Source: Algicola sp.
GTDB lineage: Bacteria > Bacteroidota > Bacteroidia > Flavobacteriales > Flavobacteriaceae
Reading direction: 5' to 3'
Assembly (NCBI GenBank): GCA_018222915.1
Contig: JAAEZI010000008.1
Coordinates: 1 to 64,000, forward strand
Length of the DNA: 64,000 nucleotides
A program made the position numbers and the translations under genes. Numbering within the stretch: position 1 is the stretch's first letter; each line of letters begins with the position of its first letter. A model generated the notes under the pieces. That model searched no databases. It was not told where the DNA came from and saw nothing but the letters and a program-made list of their open reading frames with translations. Positions 53,955 through 63,200 of this stretch are shown in pieces.

Positions 53955-55040
53955 TTATTCTTGTATTTGGTTCGCACCGAAACCAATTTGGTCACAAATA
54001 TATTGACCATTTTGACAGTACGCAACTAATTCATTCTTAATGAATTTTAGCACGTTTTCCTGTTCATTTTCTGGATAAAGAACATGGACATTCGCTCCTG
54101 CATCCAAGGTAAAACAAACTTTAGAACCATTCGCAATTCTATAGGCCCAAATTTTATTGATGATTTCCAAGGTGTTAGGTTTCATCAATATAAAATAGGG
54201 CATACTAGTCATCATCATGGCATGCAAGGTTAATGCTTCACTTTCTACCAAATTGACAAAAGCATCCAAATCACCCAATTCAAAAATCTTTGTTAGTTTC
54301 GATAAATTAGCGTGCGCTTGATTGAAACGGTTTTTTGCAAACGGATGACCATGCATAAGGTTATGACCAACGGTACTACTCACCTGCTTTTCTCCTTTAT
54401 CTACCAATAAAATAGTGTCTTGAAAATTTTTAAAGTTAGCATGTACTTTTAAAGGATACTTTACACCATAAAGGTCTGAACTCCCTTGAATTTGTTCATG
54501 AGCTCCCCAAACAATCAAATCACCTTCGATACTTCTGCAAGCGCTTCCTGAACCCAAACGGGCTAAAAATGATGCTTTTTTAGTGAAATAATCTGTTGAC
54601 ATACCCTCTGACAACTCTTTTTCAATACTCATTAAGCACAATGCTAAAGCACTCATTCCAGAAGCCGAAGACGCTATGCCCGAACTGTGAGGAAACGTAT
54701 TTGACGTTTCAATTGTAAAATGATAGTCTTTTAAAAATGATAGATAATTTTCAATGCGCTTAAAAAACGTTTTAATTTTTGGCTTGAAATCATCTTTTTG
54801 CTCGCCATCTAAGAGCACCTCAAAAGAAAAATCATCTGTACTGGTTTTTTTTGAAAAACTTAGTGTTGTTATAGTTTTACAATGATCTAGAGTAAAACTA
54901 ATAGATGGGTTTTCAGGAATCTGGTTGTCCTTTTTTCCCCAATATTTCACTAAGGCAATATTACTTGGCGAAGACCATGTAAAACTACCATTGTCTATAC
55001 TAAAACTATAAGGTTGAGGAATAAAATCGTCTGGGCTCAT
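53955..55040 (-). CDS. mvaD: Diphosphomevalonate decarboxylase
   Basis: 361 aa GHMP-superfamily enzyme. The signature SNIALVKYWGKKD near the N-terminus, ETSNTFPHSSGIASSASG (phosphate loop), GSGSACRS, and the catalytic Asp in FTLDAGANVHVLYP identify it. It decarboxylates mevalonate-5-diphosphate to isopentenyl diphosphate with ATP. It heads a likely transcript running through the kinase and on towards the MBOAT and prenyltransferase genes. Confidence 0.95.
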   Translation of the reverse strand: MSPDDFIPQPYSFSIDNGSFTWSSPSNIALVKYWGKKDNQIPENPSISFTLDHCKTITTLSFSKKTSTDDFSFEVLLDGEQKDDFKPKIKTFFKRIENYLSFLKDYHFTIETSNTFPHSSGIASSASGMSALALCLMSIEKELSEGMSTDYFTKKASFLARLGSGSACRSIEGDLIVWGAHEQIQGSSDLYGVKYPLKVHANFKNFQDTILLVDKGEKQVSSTVGHNLMHGHPFAKNRFNQAHANLSKLTKIFELGDLDAFVNLVESEALTLHAMMMTSMPYFILMKPNTLEIINKIWAYRIANGSKVCFTLDAGANVHVLYPENEQENVLKFIKNELVAYCQNGQYICDQIGFGANQIQE

Positions 55041-55106
55041 GTAAAAATTTATATCTGAAAGCGGCTAATTTCTTTACCTTCACTAACAGGTTGGTTCAAT
55101 ATGTTG

Positions 55107-55114
55107 CAAAAATA
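55107..55114 (-). promoter_or_regulatory. -7 element TATTTTTG before mvaD
   Basis: Exact TAnnTTTG match on the minus strand (55114-55107), followed by CAACAT, 67 bp before the mvaD ATG. No TTG at the -33 position. It falls between the DUF1697 stop and mvaD, where a new transcript would be expected. Confidence 0.4.
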
Positions 55115-55122
55115 AGGAATAT

Positions 55123-55671
55123 CTATTGGTCTTTGTTATTTTCATCAGACATGGCTAGCAATTTTACCATGGTATTATAATTTCTTGTCGTGGCATTGAC
55201 CTGCAGCTTTTTCTCAAAGAGATTCATATTGAACTTTGATTTTCCATAACCTGCCTCGGAGTAGAAATATACAGCATCATTGATGATTTGAAACATTTCA
55301 TTATCGTATGAACGTTGTATTACCTCTTCAACACGGTCACCATCAGGAATCTTATCTAAAATAATAAAATAGCTTGCTTTTTTTTGTACTTCAGAAAATG
55401 GGCAAGCCTCAAAAATTCTCAATAATTCATCTCTTGTTTTCGCAATCACAGACACCTCGAAACCGAAGTGCTGATGTATGGCATGTTTGATTTTTGATAC
55501 CACTTCTAAATGATTGTCGTCTTGGCTAGTTAAGATGATATTTCCACTTTGAATGTAGGTTCTCACATTTTCAAAGCCAATTTTTGCTAGTAGTGTTCTG
55601 AGTTCAGCCATCGGTACTTTTCGGTGTCCGCCAACAATTATTCCCCTTAATAAGACAATATACTCAGTCAT
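55123..55671 (-). CDS. DUF1697 protein
   Basis: 182 aa from the ATG at 55671, which gives the conserved start TEYIVLLRGIIVGGHRKVPM; the longer frame to 55719 would run deep into the gene before. Other family marks: LAKIGFENVRTYIQSGNIIL and YGKSKFNMNLFEKKLQ. The function of DUF1697 is unknown; it is a small cytosolic alpha/beta protein. It overlaps the DUF4174 gene by 8 bp (ATGACTGA), so they are co-translated. Confidence 0.88.
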   Translation of the reverse strand: MTEYIVLLRGIIVGGHRKVPMAELRTLLAKIGFENVRTYIQSGNIILTSQDDNHLEVVSKIKHAIHQHFGFEVSVIAKTRDELLRIFEACPFSEVQKKASYFIILDKIPDGDRVEEVIQRSYDNEMFQIINDAVYFYSEAGYGKSKFNMNLFEKKLQVNATTRNYNTMVKLLAMSDENNKDQ

Positions 55672-56074
55672 TTTTCTTGCGTTCTTCAAGTTCTTGACGA
55701 CGCATTGGCATGGCATCAATTAGGCTAAAAATCACATCAGATGTCACTACGGTAGTAGAACTATATTTTTCGCCTCCATCCAAACCTATTAATACTATTT
55801 TAAAACCTTTTAAAGTTTGAGTCGTATCATTGGTTTGAGGATGATCCTTCCAGTTATAAAATGTGCATTTTTCATCTAAACATTTGTACACAACTATCTT
55901 CCGATCTATCAGACCATTTGAATCTTTATGTAGAATATCAAACTGTTGCTCTGCGAGTTGAAGGTGCGCTTGATCAGCTTTTATGAGAACAACACGTTCC
56001 TTCCATTGGTGTTTCTCAAGATTTTGAGACCAAACACAATGAGTAAAAAGCATTGTTAATAAGACGTATTTCAT
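55664..56074 (-). CDS. DUF4174 exported protein
   Basis: 136 aa with signal peptide MKYVLLTMLFTHCVWSQ. The remainder (HQWKERVVLIKADQAHLQLAEQQFDIL, then FKIVLIGLDGGEKYSS and the closing IDAMPMRRQELEERKK) matches DUF4174, a small thioredoxin-like-fold family of unknown role in Bacteroidota and proteobacteria. No CxxC is present. It begins right after the HI0933-type flavoprotein gene (1 bp gap). Confidence 0.87.
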   Translation of the reverse strand: MKYVLLTMLFTHCVWSQNLEKHQWKERVVLIKADQAHLQLAEQQFDILHKDSNGLIDRKIVVYKCLDEKCTFYNWKDHPQTNDTTQTLKGFKIVLIGLDGGEKYSSTTVVTSDVIFSLIDAMPMRRQELEERKKND

Positions 56075-56075
56075 A

Positions 56076-57311
56076 TCATTCGGAATTTAAAATTGACTGT
56101 GCCGCAATATAGGCACCAGACCATGCATTTTGAAAGTTAAATCCTCCTGTTACTGCATCAATATTTAAGATTTCTCCCGCAAAATAAAGGTTTTTATGCA
56201 ATTTACTTTCGAAGGTTTTGAAATTCACTTCCTTTAAATTGATACCTCCAGCTGTTACGAACTCCTCTTTAAAGGTGCTTTTTCCGGTCACGTGAAAAAC
56301 AGCTTTAGTAAGCTGAGAGGCTAATTGTTCTAACTGAAGTTTATTGAGATCAGCCCAACGCACATCATCATTGATGTGCGATGCTAATACTAGGTTTTGC
56401 CACAATCGTTTTGGTAATTCGAATTGTGCCGATTTAACCACTACCTTTTTTGCTAATAGTTGTTTCAATGCTTTTAAGGCTTCGATACAATCCTCAAATG
56501 ATTGTTTTATAAAATTGACTTCAATATCAAAATTATAATGTTTTTCCGCTAATTCTATGGCTCCAAATGCCGATAATTTTAAAATAGCAGGAGCACTCAT
56601 CCCGACATGTGTTATTAATAATGGTCCTTCACTCCAAAGATTTGAATTTACTACAGAAACTTCTACGTGTTGCGCCACGACTCCAGGAATATTTTTTATC
56701 CGTTTATCCTTTATATCAAAGGTAAATAGAGAGGGTACAGGTGGTGAAATGGTATGTCCTAAATCTTCTAATAATTGCCATATTTTCGGGTTACTACCAG
56801 TTGCAAGAAGCAATTTATCACAATCAAAAGTGCCTTTAGTAGTTTCAACTTTAAATCTGTTTTGAGATGTGTCTTCATGAGTTATTGGATGAATAAATTT
56901 AACAGAATGAGTGTACAATACATCCACATCATTCTTTTCAGCTTCATTCAAAAAACAATCAATAATCGTTTGAGACGAATTTGAAACGGGAAACATGCGT
57001 CCATCTTCTTCAATTTTTAAAGGAACACCTCGTTCTTCAAACCATGCAATTGTATCTCCAGTCATGAATTGATGAAATGGTCCCAAAAGCTCTTTTTCAC
57101 CTCTTGGATAATTTCTTACGAGTTCTGATGGTATAAATTCGGCGTGTGTGACATTACATCGACCTCCACCTGAAATCTTTACTTTCTGTAGTCCTGTTTT
57201 CCCTTTTTCAAGAATGGCCACTTTCATTTCAGGGTTTTGCTCCGCGATATTAATCGCTGCAAAAAAGCCTGCGGCACCACCTCCAACCACTATGACATCA
57301 TACGTCTTCAT
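56076..57311 (-). CDS. HI0933/BaiN-family flavoprotein
   Basis: 411 aa NAD(P)/FAD-dependent oxidoreductase (TIGR00275 type). FAD-binding [20 protein letters not shown], the RCNVTH motif in [27 protein letters not shown] and a C-terminal [24 protein letters not shown]-like segment (reading [15 protein letters not shown]) are diagnostic. The physiological reaction of most members is unknown; BaiN reduces bile acids and other members have been linked to rRNA modification. Its start overlaps the GDPD gene end by four bases. Confidence 0.92.
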   Translation of the reverse strand: [411 protein letters not shown]

Positions 57312-57994
57312 AAACGTTCTGGATTATCAGAAATGATACCATCAACGCCATAAGATTTCATTCGGGTAATTGCTACTTCATCATTGACAGTCCAAACGAT
57401 GACTTTATAGCCAAGTTCTTGTGCATATGCTACATTTGTTTTGGTAATCAAGGCCATATTTGGATGAATGGCAAAAGCGTTGACCGAATTCGCAATTTCT
57501 ATAGCGTCTGAAACGCTGGCTTTTGTCAAAACACCTAATCTTAAATTCTTGTGAGTTTTATAAACAGTTTCTAATTCGTGACTTTGAAAGCTTGAAATAA
57601 TAAACTGGTCATAATTCCAGCCGTGAGAATTGATGTAATCATCTAGTATGCGGCAAGTTTCTTCAGCTGTTTGTTTTCCTTTAAGTTCAATATTGATAAC
57701 ACATGCTTTATCAACGACATTCAAAACCTCTTCAAGTGTTGGAATGCTAAATTGTCCTTCTACTTGTAATTGCTGAAGCTCAAGCAGTGTGTGCTTCGCA
57801 ATCTCACCAGAACCATTCGTCATGCGATCTAATGTAAAATCATGAAATACGACTAATTCACCTGAGGCACATCTATGCACGTCTATTTCAATGCCATCTA
57901 CACCTAATTCTAAAGCCTGTTTCACAGACTCCAAGGTATTCTCTGCAATATGATTTTTAGCACCTCTGTGCCCTATTTTCAATGGATTTCTCAT
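57308..57994 (-). CDS. Glycerophosphodiester phosphodiesterase
   Basis: 228 aa from the ATG at 57994, directly before the conserved KIGHRGAKNHIAENT (metal and catalytic His, then Arg and Glu); a longer frame reaches 58027. HDFTLDRMTNGSG holds the second catalytic His. The insert is short, as in cytosolic bacterial GDPDs. It hydrolyses glycerophosphodiesters to glycerol-3-phosphate and an alcohol. No signal peptide is present. Confidence 0.9.
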   Translation of the reverse strand: MRNPLKIGHRGAKNHIAENTLESVKQALELGVDGIEIDVHRCASGELVVFHDFTLDRMTNGSGEIAKHTLLELQQLQVEGQFSIPTLEEVLNVVDKACVINIELKGKQTAEETCRILDDYINSHGWNYDQFIISSFQSHELETVYKTHKNLRLGVLTKASVSDAIEIANSVNAFAIHPNMALITKTNVAYAQELGYKVIVWTVNDEVAITRMKSYGVDGIISDNPERL

Positions 57995-58068
57995 CTGGTA
58001 TAAAAGTATTAAATTACAAGTTAGCAAGCATCATAAATATTTTATGTAATCTTTAAGAGTTTAGATTT

Positions 58069-58098
58069 TTCATTCTGAAGAAAAAGCATTTAATTTTG
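58069..58098 (+). promoter_or_regulatory. Promoter before the beta-propeller lipoprotein
   Basis: TAATTTTG (58091-58098) matches TAnnTTTG and lies 16 bp before the ATG at 58115; the upstream element is a T-run ending TTC near 58069 rather than TTG. Confidence 0.45.
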
Positions 58099-58114
58099 TT
58101 TAGAACGACACGTT

Positions 58115-58927
58115 ATGACCTCAAAATTAAACATCCTTATTACTTTATTCATACTTAATAGTTCTTGTAACACTGGTAAATTAAATGCACTCCTTGACCT
58201 TCCCTCAGATTTAGAAGAAATTTCAGCCATTGAGGTAGTGAAAGATTCTGATATTTTATGGGTGATTGAAGATGCTGGTAATAAAAACAATCTCTATGGT
58301 TTAGATACGAAAGGACAAATTGCTAAAGATATCGATATTGATAATGTACAAAATATAGATTGGGAAGATTTAACTTCAGACCAAGACGGTAATATCTATA
58401 TTGGTGACTTTGGTAACAATGCTAAAAAGCGCGAACATTTTGCTATTTATAAAGTTTCAAACCCTGAAAATGCAGACGACTCCACCGAGGCAGACGTTAT
58501 AAGCTTTACACTCCCAAAAAATATGAAGTCTGAAGACTTTGAAGCCTTTTTTCTGTATAATGATTTCTTTTATCTTTTTACAAAAGACCACAAGAAATGT
58601 GAATTAATTAAGGTTCCTAATATTGTTGGAGATCATGAGGCAGTATATATTTCCGAATATGAACTCCCAGGAAAGCATACCAAAGTGACATCAGCTGATA
58701 TTAGTGAAGACGGAAAAACCGTAGTATTATTAAATCACGACAAACTATGGAAGTTATCAGGATTTTCTACCGATGACTTTTTTGATGGTGATCTTAAGTC
58801 CATTCCTTTTGATCACGACACTCAAAAAGAAGGAATTAATTTAATCGCTCCAAATAAGGTGCTAATCACCGACGAACGTGACAAGAGTGAAGGCGGTAAT
58901 TTGTATAGTTTTAGTTTTGATGATTAG
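58115..58927 (+). CDS. Beta-propeller-like lipoprotein of unknown function
   Basis: 270 aa; lipobox LNSSC near residue 18. The rest is rich in short beta strands with repeats such as DILWVIEDAGNKNNLYGLD, DGNIYIGDFGNNAKKREHF and GKTVVLLNHDKLWKLSG, suggesting a small propeller of the NHL or esterase-like phytase type. I do not recognise a named family with confidence. The gene converges on the DUF2254 gene and overlaps it by 17 bp. Confidence 0.82.
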   Translation: MTSKLNILITLFILNSSCNTGKLNALLDLPSDLEEISAIEVVKDSDILWVIEDAGNKNNLYGLDTKGQIAKDIDIDNVQNIDWEDLTSDQDGNIYIGDFGNNAKKREHFAIYKVSNPENADDSTEADVISFTLPKNMKSEDFEAFFLYNDFFYLFTKDHKKCELIKVPNIVGDHEAVYISEYELPGKHTKVTSADISEDGKTVVLLNHDKLWKLSGFSTDDFFDGDLKSIPFDHDTQKEGINLIAPNKVLITDERDKSEGGNLYSFSFDD

Positions 58928-60209
58928 TACACTGCTGAAATAATCGTTCTACAACCTTTAAATCGGCTTTATTTGTTAATTGCGCGGTCGCATCTTGATA
59001 GAGATTCTGAATGTCATTGTCAACAGCTTTTCTATAAACGTCATTGTTACATCCTTGGCTCTTTTGAAGGGCTTGTAGCATTACGAATAACTTTTGAACG
59101 ATCACAATATCATGTTTACAATAGGTCCGCAATGCCGCCATCACTTGAAATAATAGGGTCTCAAAATCAACGGTGTTAATAACAAGAACCGGTTGGTCAT
59201 CAGAATTACAAATCTGGCTTGAATCCCTCTTTTGCATTCTTAGTAAAAATAATTCCGTTAGGTAATCTATGGCATTGACTGCTGTTCCTGGATCATTAAT
59301 TCCAGGCGACATGGCTTTAACAGCTATTTCTGTAATTTGCTTAAACGCTAGTACATAATTTTCTTCAATCAGCTCGCCTTTTGAAAAATGAAGATGGGAT
59401 AACATCCGGTCTTTGACCTCATCGTCTAATGCTATACTCGTTTTAATGATAGGCATACCACTTAAGACATAAGAGCCTTTTACTGGAAGAATATCTGCCT
59501 TAAAATCTAATTCAGAAATGATGTCCTTAATCGCGTGAATTCTGACATCTTGGAAATACCCTGATGTTGTTGAAGTTATCTCATCCCAATCTGAAGAATC
59601 TATGGCATCGAACTCCTTGTCACTTTCAGAATCAATGAGTTGTTCCATGCGCTTCTTAGCCGTACTAAAAATGCGATCCATGATGTTATTCACTTGGATT
59701 TCTTGTGAGATGGAATGAATAAAATAAATAAAAGCGCCAAGGCACAAGGTCATAAAAAATATAGCCAATAATACTGAAAATCCAGGCAATTGATATTTAT
59801 TGCCATTGGGCTCAATAGCGACCAATGTGAAAATACAATAGAGTAATGTCGAATTATAAATTCCAAGAACCATTTGATGGCGTCTATTTGAGATAAGACC
59901 AGGCAAGACTCTCGGTGAGAAATTTGTGGAGGCTTGATTAAGAAGTATCATCACCAAAGAGAAACTAAAAACCATGATAGAAATAAGTCCCGCAATAAAC
60001 GTCGTAAGCAGACTTCTTGCAGTTTCACTATCATTGACGACAAACACAGGTGCATGATTCAGCAAATATTTTGAAACACCCTGACTTTCTAAGTAAAACA
60101 TTAATAAAGCGAATAGCAAGCCAAGTAAGCTTAGCAATGTTGGATAGAACGCAATTTTACTCTTAAGCTTGAAAATATATTTTAGAGTAATGTCTAGGTA
60201 ATTTTTCAT
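58911..60209 (-). CDS. DUF2254 membrane protein
   Basis: 432 aa. Four hydrophobic helices in the first 170 residues (about 20-42, 68-92, 110-128, 136-158) followed by a soluble, mostly helical C-terminal part. GLISIMVFSFSLVMILLNQASTNFSPRVL and AMSPGINDPGTAVNAIDYL are the conserved blocks of DUF2254, whose function is unknown. It starts 6 bp after the phosphoesterase-barrel gene and is probably in one operon with it. Confidence 0.9.
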   Translation of the reverse strand: MKNYLDITLKYIFKLKSKIAFYPTLLSLLGLLFALLMFYLESQGVSKYLLNHAPVFVVNDSETARSLLTTFIAGLISIMVFSFSLVMILLNQASTNFSPRVLPGLISNRRHQMVLGIYNSTLLYCIFTLVAIEPNGNKYQLPGFSVLLAIFFMTLCLGAFIYFIHSISQEIQVNNIMDRIFSTAKKRMEQLIDSESDKEFDAIDSSDWDEITSTTSGYFQDVRIHAIKDIISELDFKADILPVKGSYVLSGMPIIKTSIALDDEVKDRMLSHLHFSKGELIEENYVLAFKQITEIAVKAMSPGINDPGTAVNAIDYLTELFLLRMQKRDSSQICNSDDQPVLVINTVDFETLLFQVMAALRTYCKHDIVIVQKLFVMLQALQKSQGCNNDVYRKAVDNDIQNLYQDATAQLTNKADLKVVERLFQQCTNHQN

Positions 60210-60215
60210 CAGATT

Positions 60216-63200
60216 CTAGAAATTTAGACCGAATCCAAAAGAAAATCGCAAGCCTTCCGTACTGTTAAAGAGATTAAATGTTCCTGAAAGACTTTCTGCC
60301 GCAGTAATCCAGAGTCCACCACCATAGTCATTATGCCATTTTTCGGAAAAGTCATTTTTCAACCAAACTCTACCAACATCAAATCCTCCAAAAACACCAA
60401 TCTGTAGAGGAAGTGTACTCGTTTTAAAAGAGTTGAAACTATATCTTACATCAGCACTACCTACAAACGAGTTTTTACCTGTAAAGCGTTCTGTTCGAAA
60501 ACCTCTCAATCCATTTTGACCACCAATATTTGCTGCTTGATAAAAAATGAGATCATCACCAAAACGGAATTGTGCTCGAGCATCTGTTTTAAGAACAAGT
60601 TTACGGTTTTTAGTTATAGCATTGTAGAACCCTAGGTTGGTATTGACATAACCATAAGTGAATTTGGAATTTTCAAATTCTGTTTTACCACCAACATTTA
60701 ACAAGAAGGTCATCCCTCTTGTGGGATTCAATTGATTATCAAAACTTTTATAATTATATTCAGCTTCTAAGGCTCCAAAAATACGTCTTTCATAAAAATC
60801 CTCGGTACTTGATGGAACGATGTCTGTGATAAACCTGCCATCTGTATTTCCAATTTCAATAGCTTCAAAAACCGCTCTAAAACCATAATCACTACCAAAA
60901 TTTCCTTTTTTGATAATACCAGCTTTCGCCATGTAAATGCTTGTTTTGACGCGATTATAATCCAAATCGAGTTCATCATCATTATTAACCGTTTCATTTC
61001 CGAAGCCAAAAAAGTTATTGGTAAAGTTTTCGGATGTGAATTGACCACCAATATGTAAATTCCAATCGTTCATGATATTGGCAAATTCACCGTCATAAAT
61101 AAGCGAAAATCCGCTAGTAGCAAAAAAGTAACCACCTCTAAAGCGATGTTCTTGAGAAAACGGATTACGTTGAAAACCATTTTTGGTCTTCACATATTGC
61201 AATCCTAACGACACACCATCATCTGGATTAAATCCAATGGCTGGAGTAATAACACTGTTGGTAGTAATGTATTTTTGAAAATCGAAGAGATTCAGTTTAT
61301 AAACATCCGTAAAACGAATGGTTCCACCTTTATTCTCTTGAACGGTATTGGGTTTACTCTCATGATCGTATACTTTAATTCTACGTCCAGCTTTAATGAT
61401 GTAGGTATCATTTTCCTGTCCGCCAATAAGTCTTGTAAAAATGAGGTTATTGGCTTTCCCTGTGACTTCAAAAATATCCTTGTCGTCAAGACCATAAATC
61501 CATAATTCTTTGGTCACATCTTTATGAAACACTTTATCTACTAGGACATCAGCTTTTTCACCATCCTTAATTCTTGAAATAATCACCCGTGTTTGTTTAT
61601 CACCAATTCTTTGAACTTCGATATAGTCGTCTTTATCAGTACCTGTGAGAATCACCAACTCATTCAAAAACTCATAATATCTCGTAGCGATGTCCCGTAA
61701 ATTGGCTCGTCTCCCTTTCAGGTGCTCTTTGATTTCCATCAAGGTAGAATCTTGTGCCGCTTCAGGAACATTTAGAAAGGCGCTATCTATGACCTCATCG
61801 GTAATATTATCTTGTAAAAACTGCGCATGCTCTAGCCACTTTTCTTTTGTTGACTGTTGCACCATCACTCTATCTAGTTTGACGCCAGCCGCATTCATCC
61901 ATTCAATATCTTTCAATTCAGAATCATACACTTGAAGTTGTTTTGTCGAACCTGAAATAATACGCATCACATCAAGCAAAGCACCGTCAAAATTTGAAAA
62001 CACTTGATCTCTATCTCTTGGAATTGGACGAAACCACTTATCCCCATTTTCTTGATCAAATTGTGCCCATCGCCATTGATCTTGATGTCTATCCCAATCT
62101 CCTATAAGCATATCAAATAAACGCGCTCTCACATAAGCATTCTCGTCAATTTTATACTTCTCATCTTCACGTACCTTCTCAATTATATCATGAGTGCTTT
62201 CAATATCATCGGCATAACCAAAGTTGCGTTCATCTGTGTAATTTTCTTCTGGACGCTCCTCTATCATATACAATTCGCCTCCATAATCATTATTATATTT
62301 ACCGAGGTATTTATGCTTAGGAATATAAAATATTCTAGGGTTGGTATGATAGATTTTAGCAGCATCAGATAATTCAGGCACCACCATAAATGCATAAGGA
62401 TGTGCCGCAGTATAGAAATCTTGTATTAAGCCTTCAATAGCTGTTTGTTCAAAGTCATCTTGTATATAAGTATCCTTGAACATCACGGTCTGTAGGTACT
62501 GTGTAGCACTTTTACGCAGCGCTCTCATGTTGAGCTCTCGACCGTCTTTGGTTTTTAATCTTAAGGATCTTGTTTGATGACCACCACCAGCCCTTACAAT
62601 CTCCAAACCACCATAAAGCGTGTCTAAAGTTGCCACTTTAGCGGTGATTTTCGTACTGTAAACATCGCGATAATGATCGCCCCAAACCGATTCGAAAAAT
62701 CCACTCTTATCTGTTTCTTCAGCGGTATAAACGGACGTCTCAATTTCCTGCGGAAAACTATCAGGAAGGTCAGACACATCATAGTCTTTAGTTGGCGGAT
62801 ATACTTCTTTGGTAAACATTTTTTTAGGCTCACCGTTCTCGACACCGTATATCGTCACCCAACTACTTCCGTCCTTAAAAATGGTGAGCTCAGCAAATCC
62901 TTGTCCGCCATACGAGAAAAAGCCATTATTACTCAAAGTCGCAGACGATTCTTTGGCACCTGAACCTGACACAATTTGTTTAATCCTTTCATTTTCGATA
63001 TACTGAAGTGTATGCTCGTGACCAGACACTACCACCAAATTTTCAGAATCAAAGACCAGAGTTTCCAAGCGCTTCATTAGTTCATTGTAGCGTTCATTAT
63101 ACCTATCTTGAATGGAGACGCCTCCTTGCGTTCTAACCTGTGCAATGAGAGAAGAGAATACAGGAACAGGTATCTTACTCTGGGTAGGATACAAGTGCTT

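Noticed and set aside
55672-55719. N-terminal extension of DUF1697
   Set aside because: The family starts at TEYIVLLRG; the extra 16 residues overlap the DUF4174 gene and look random.
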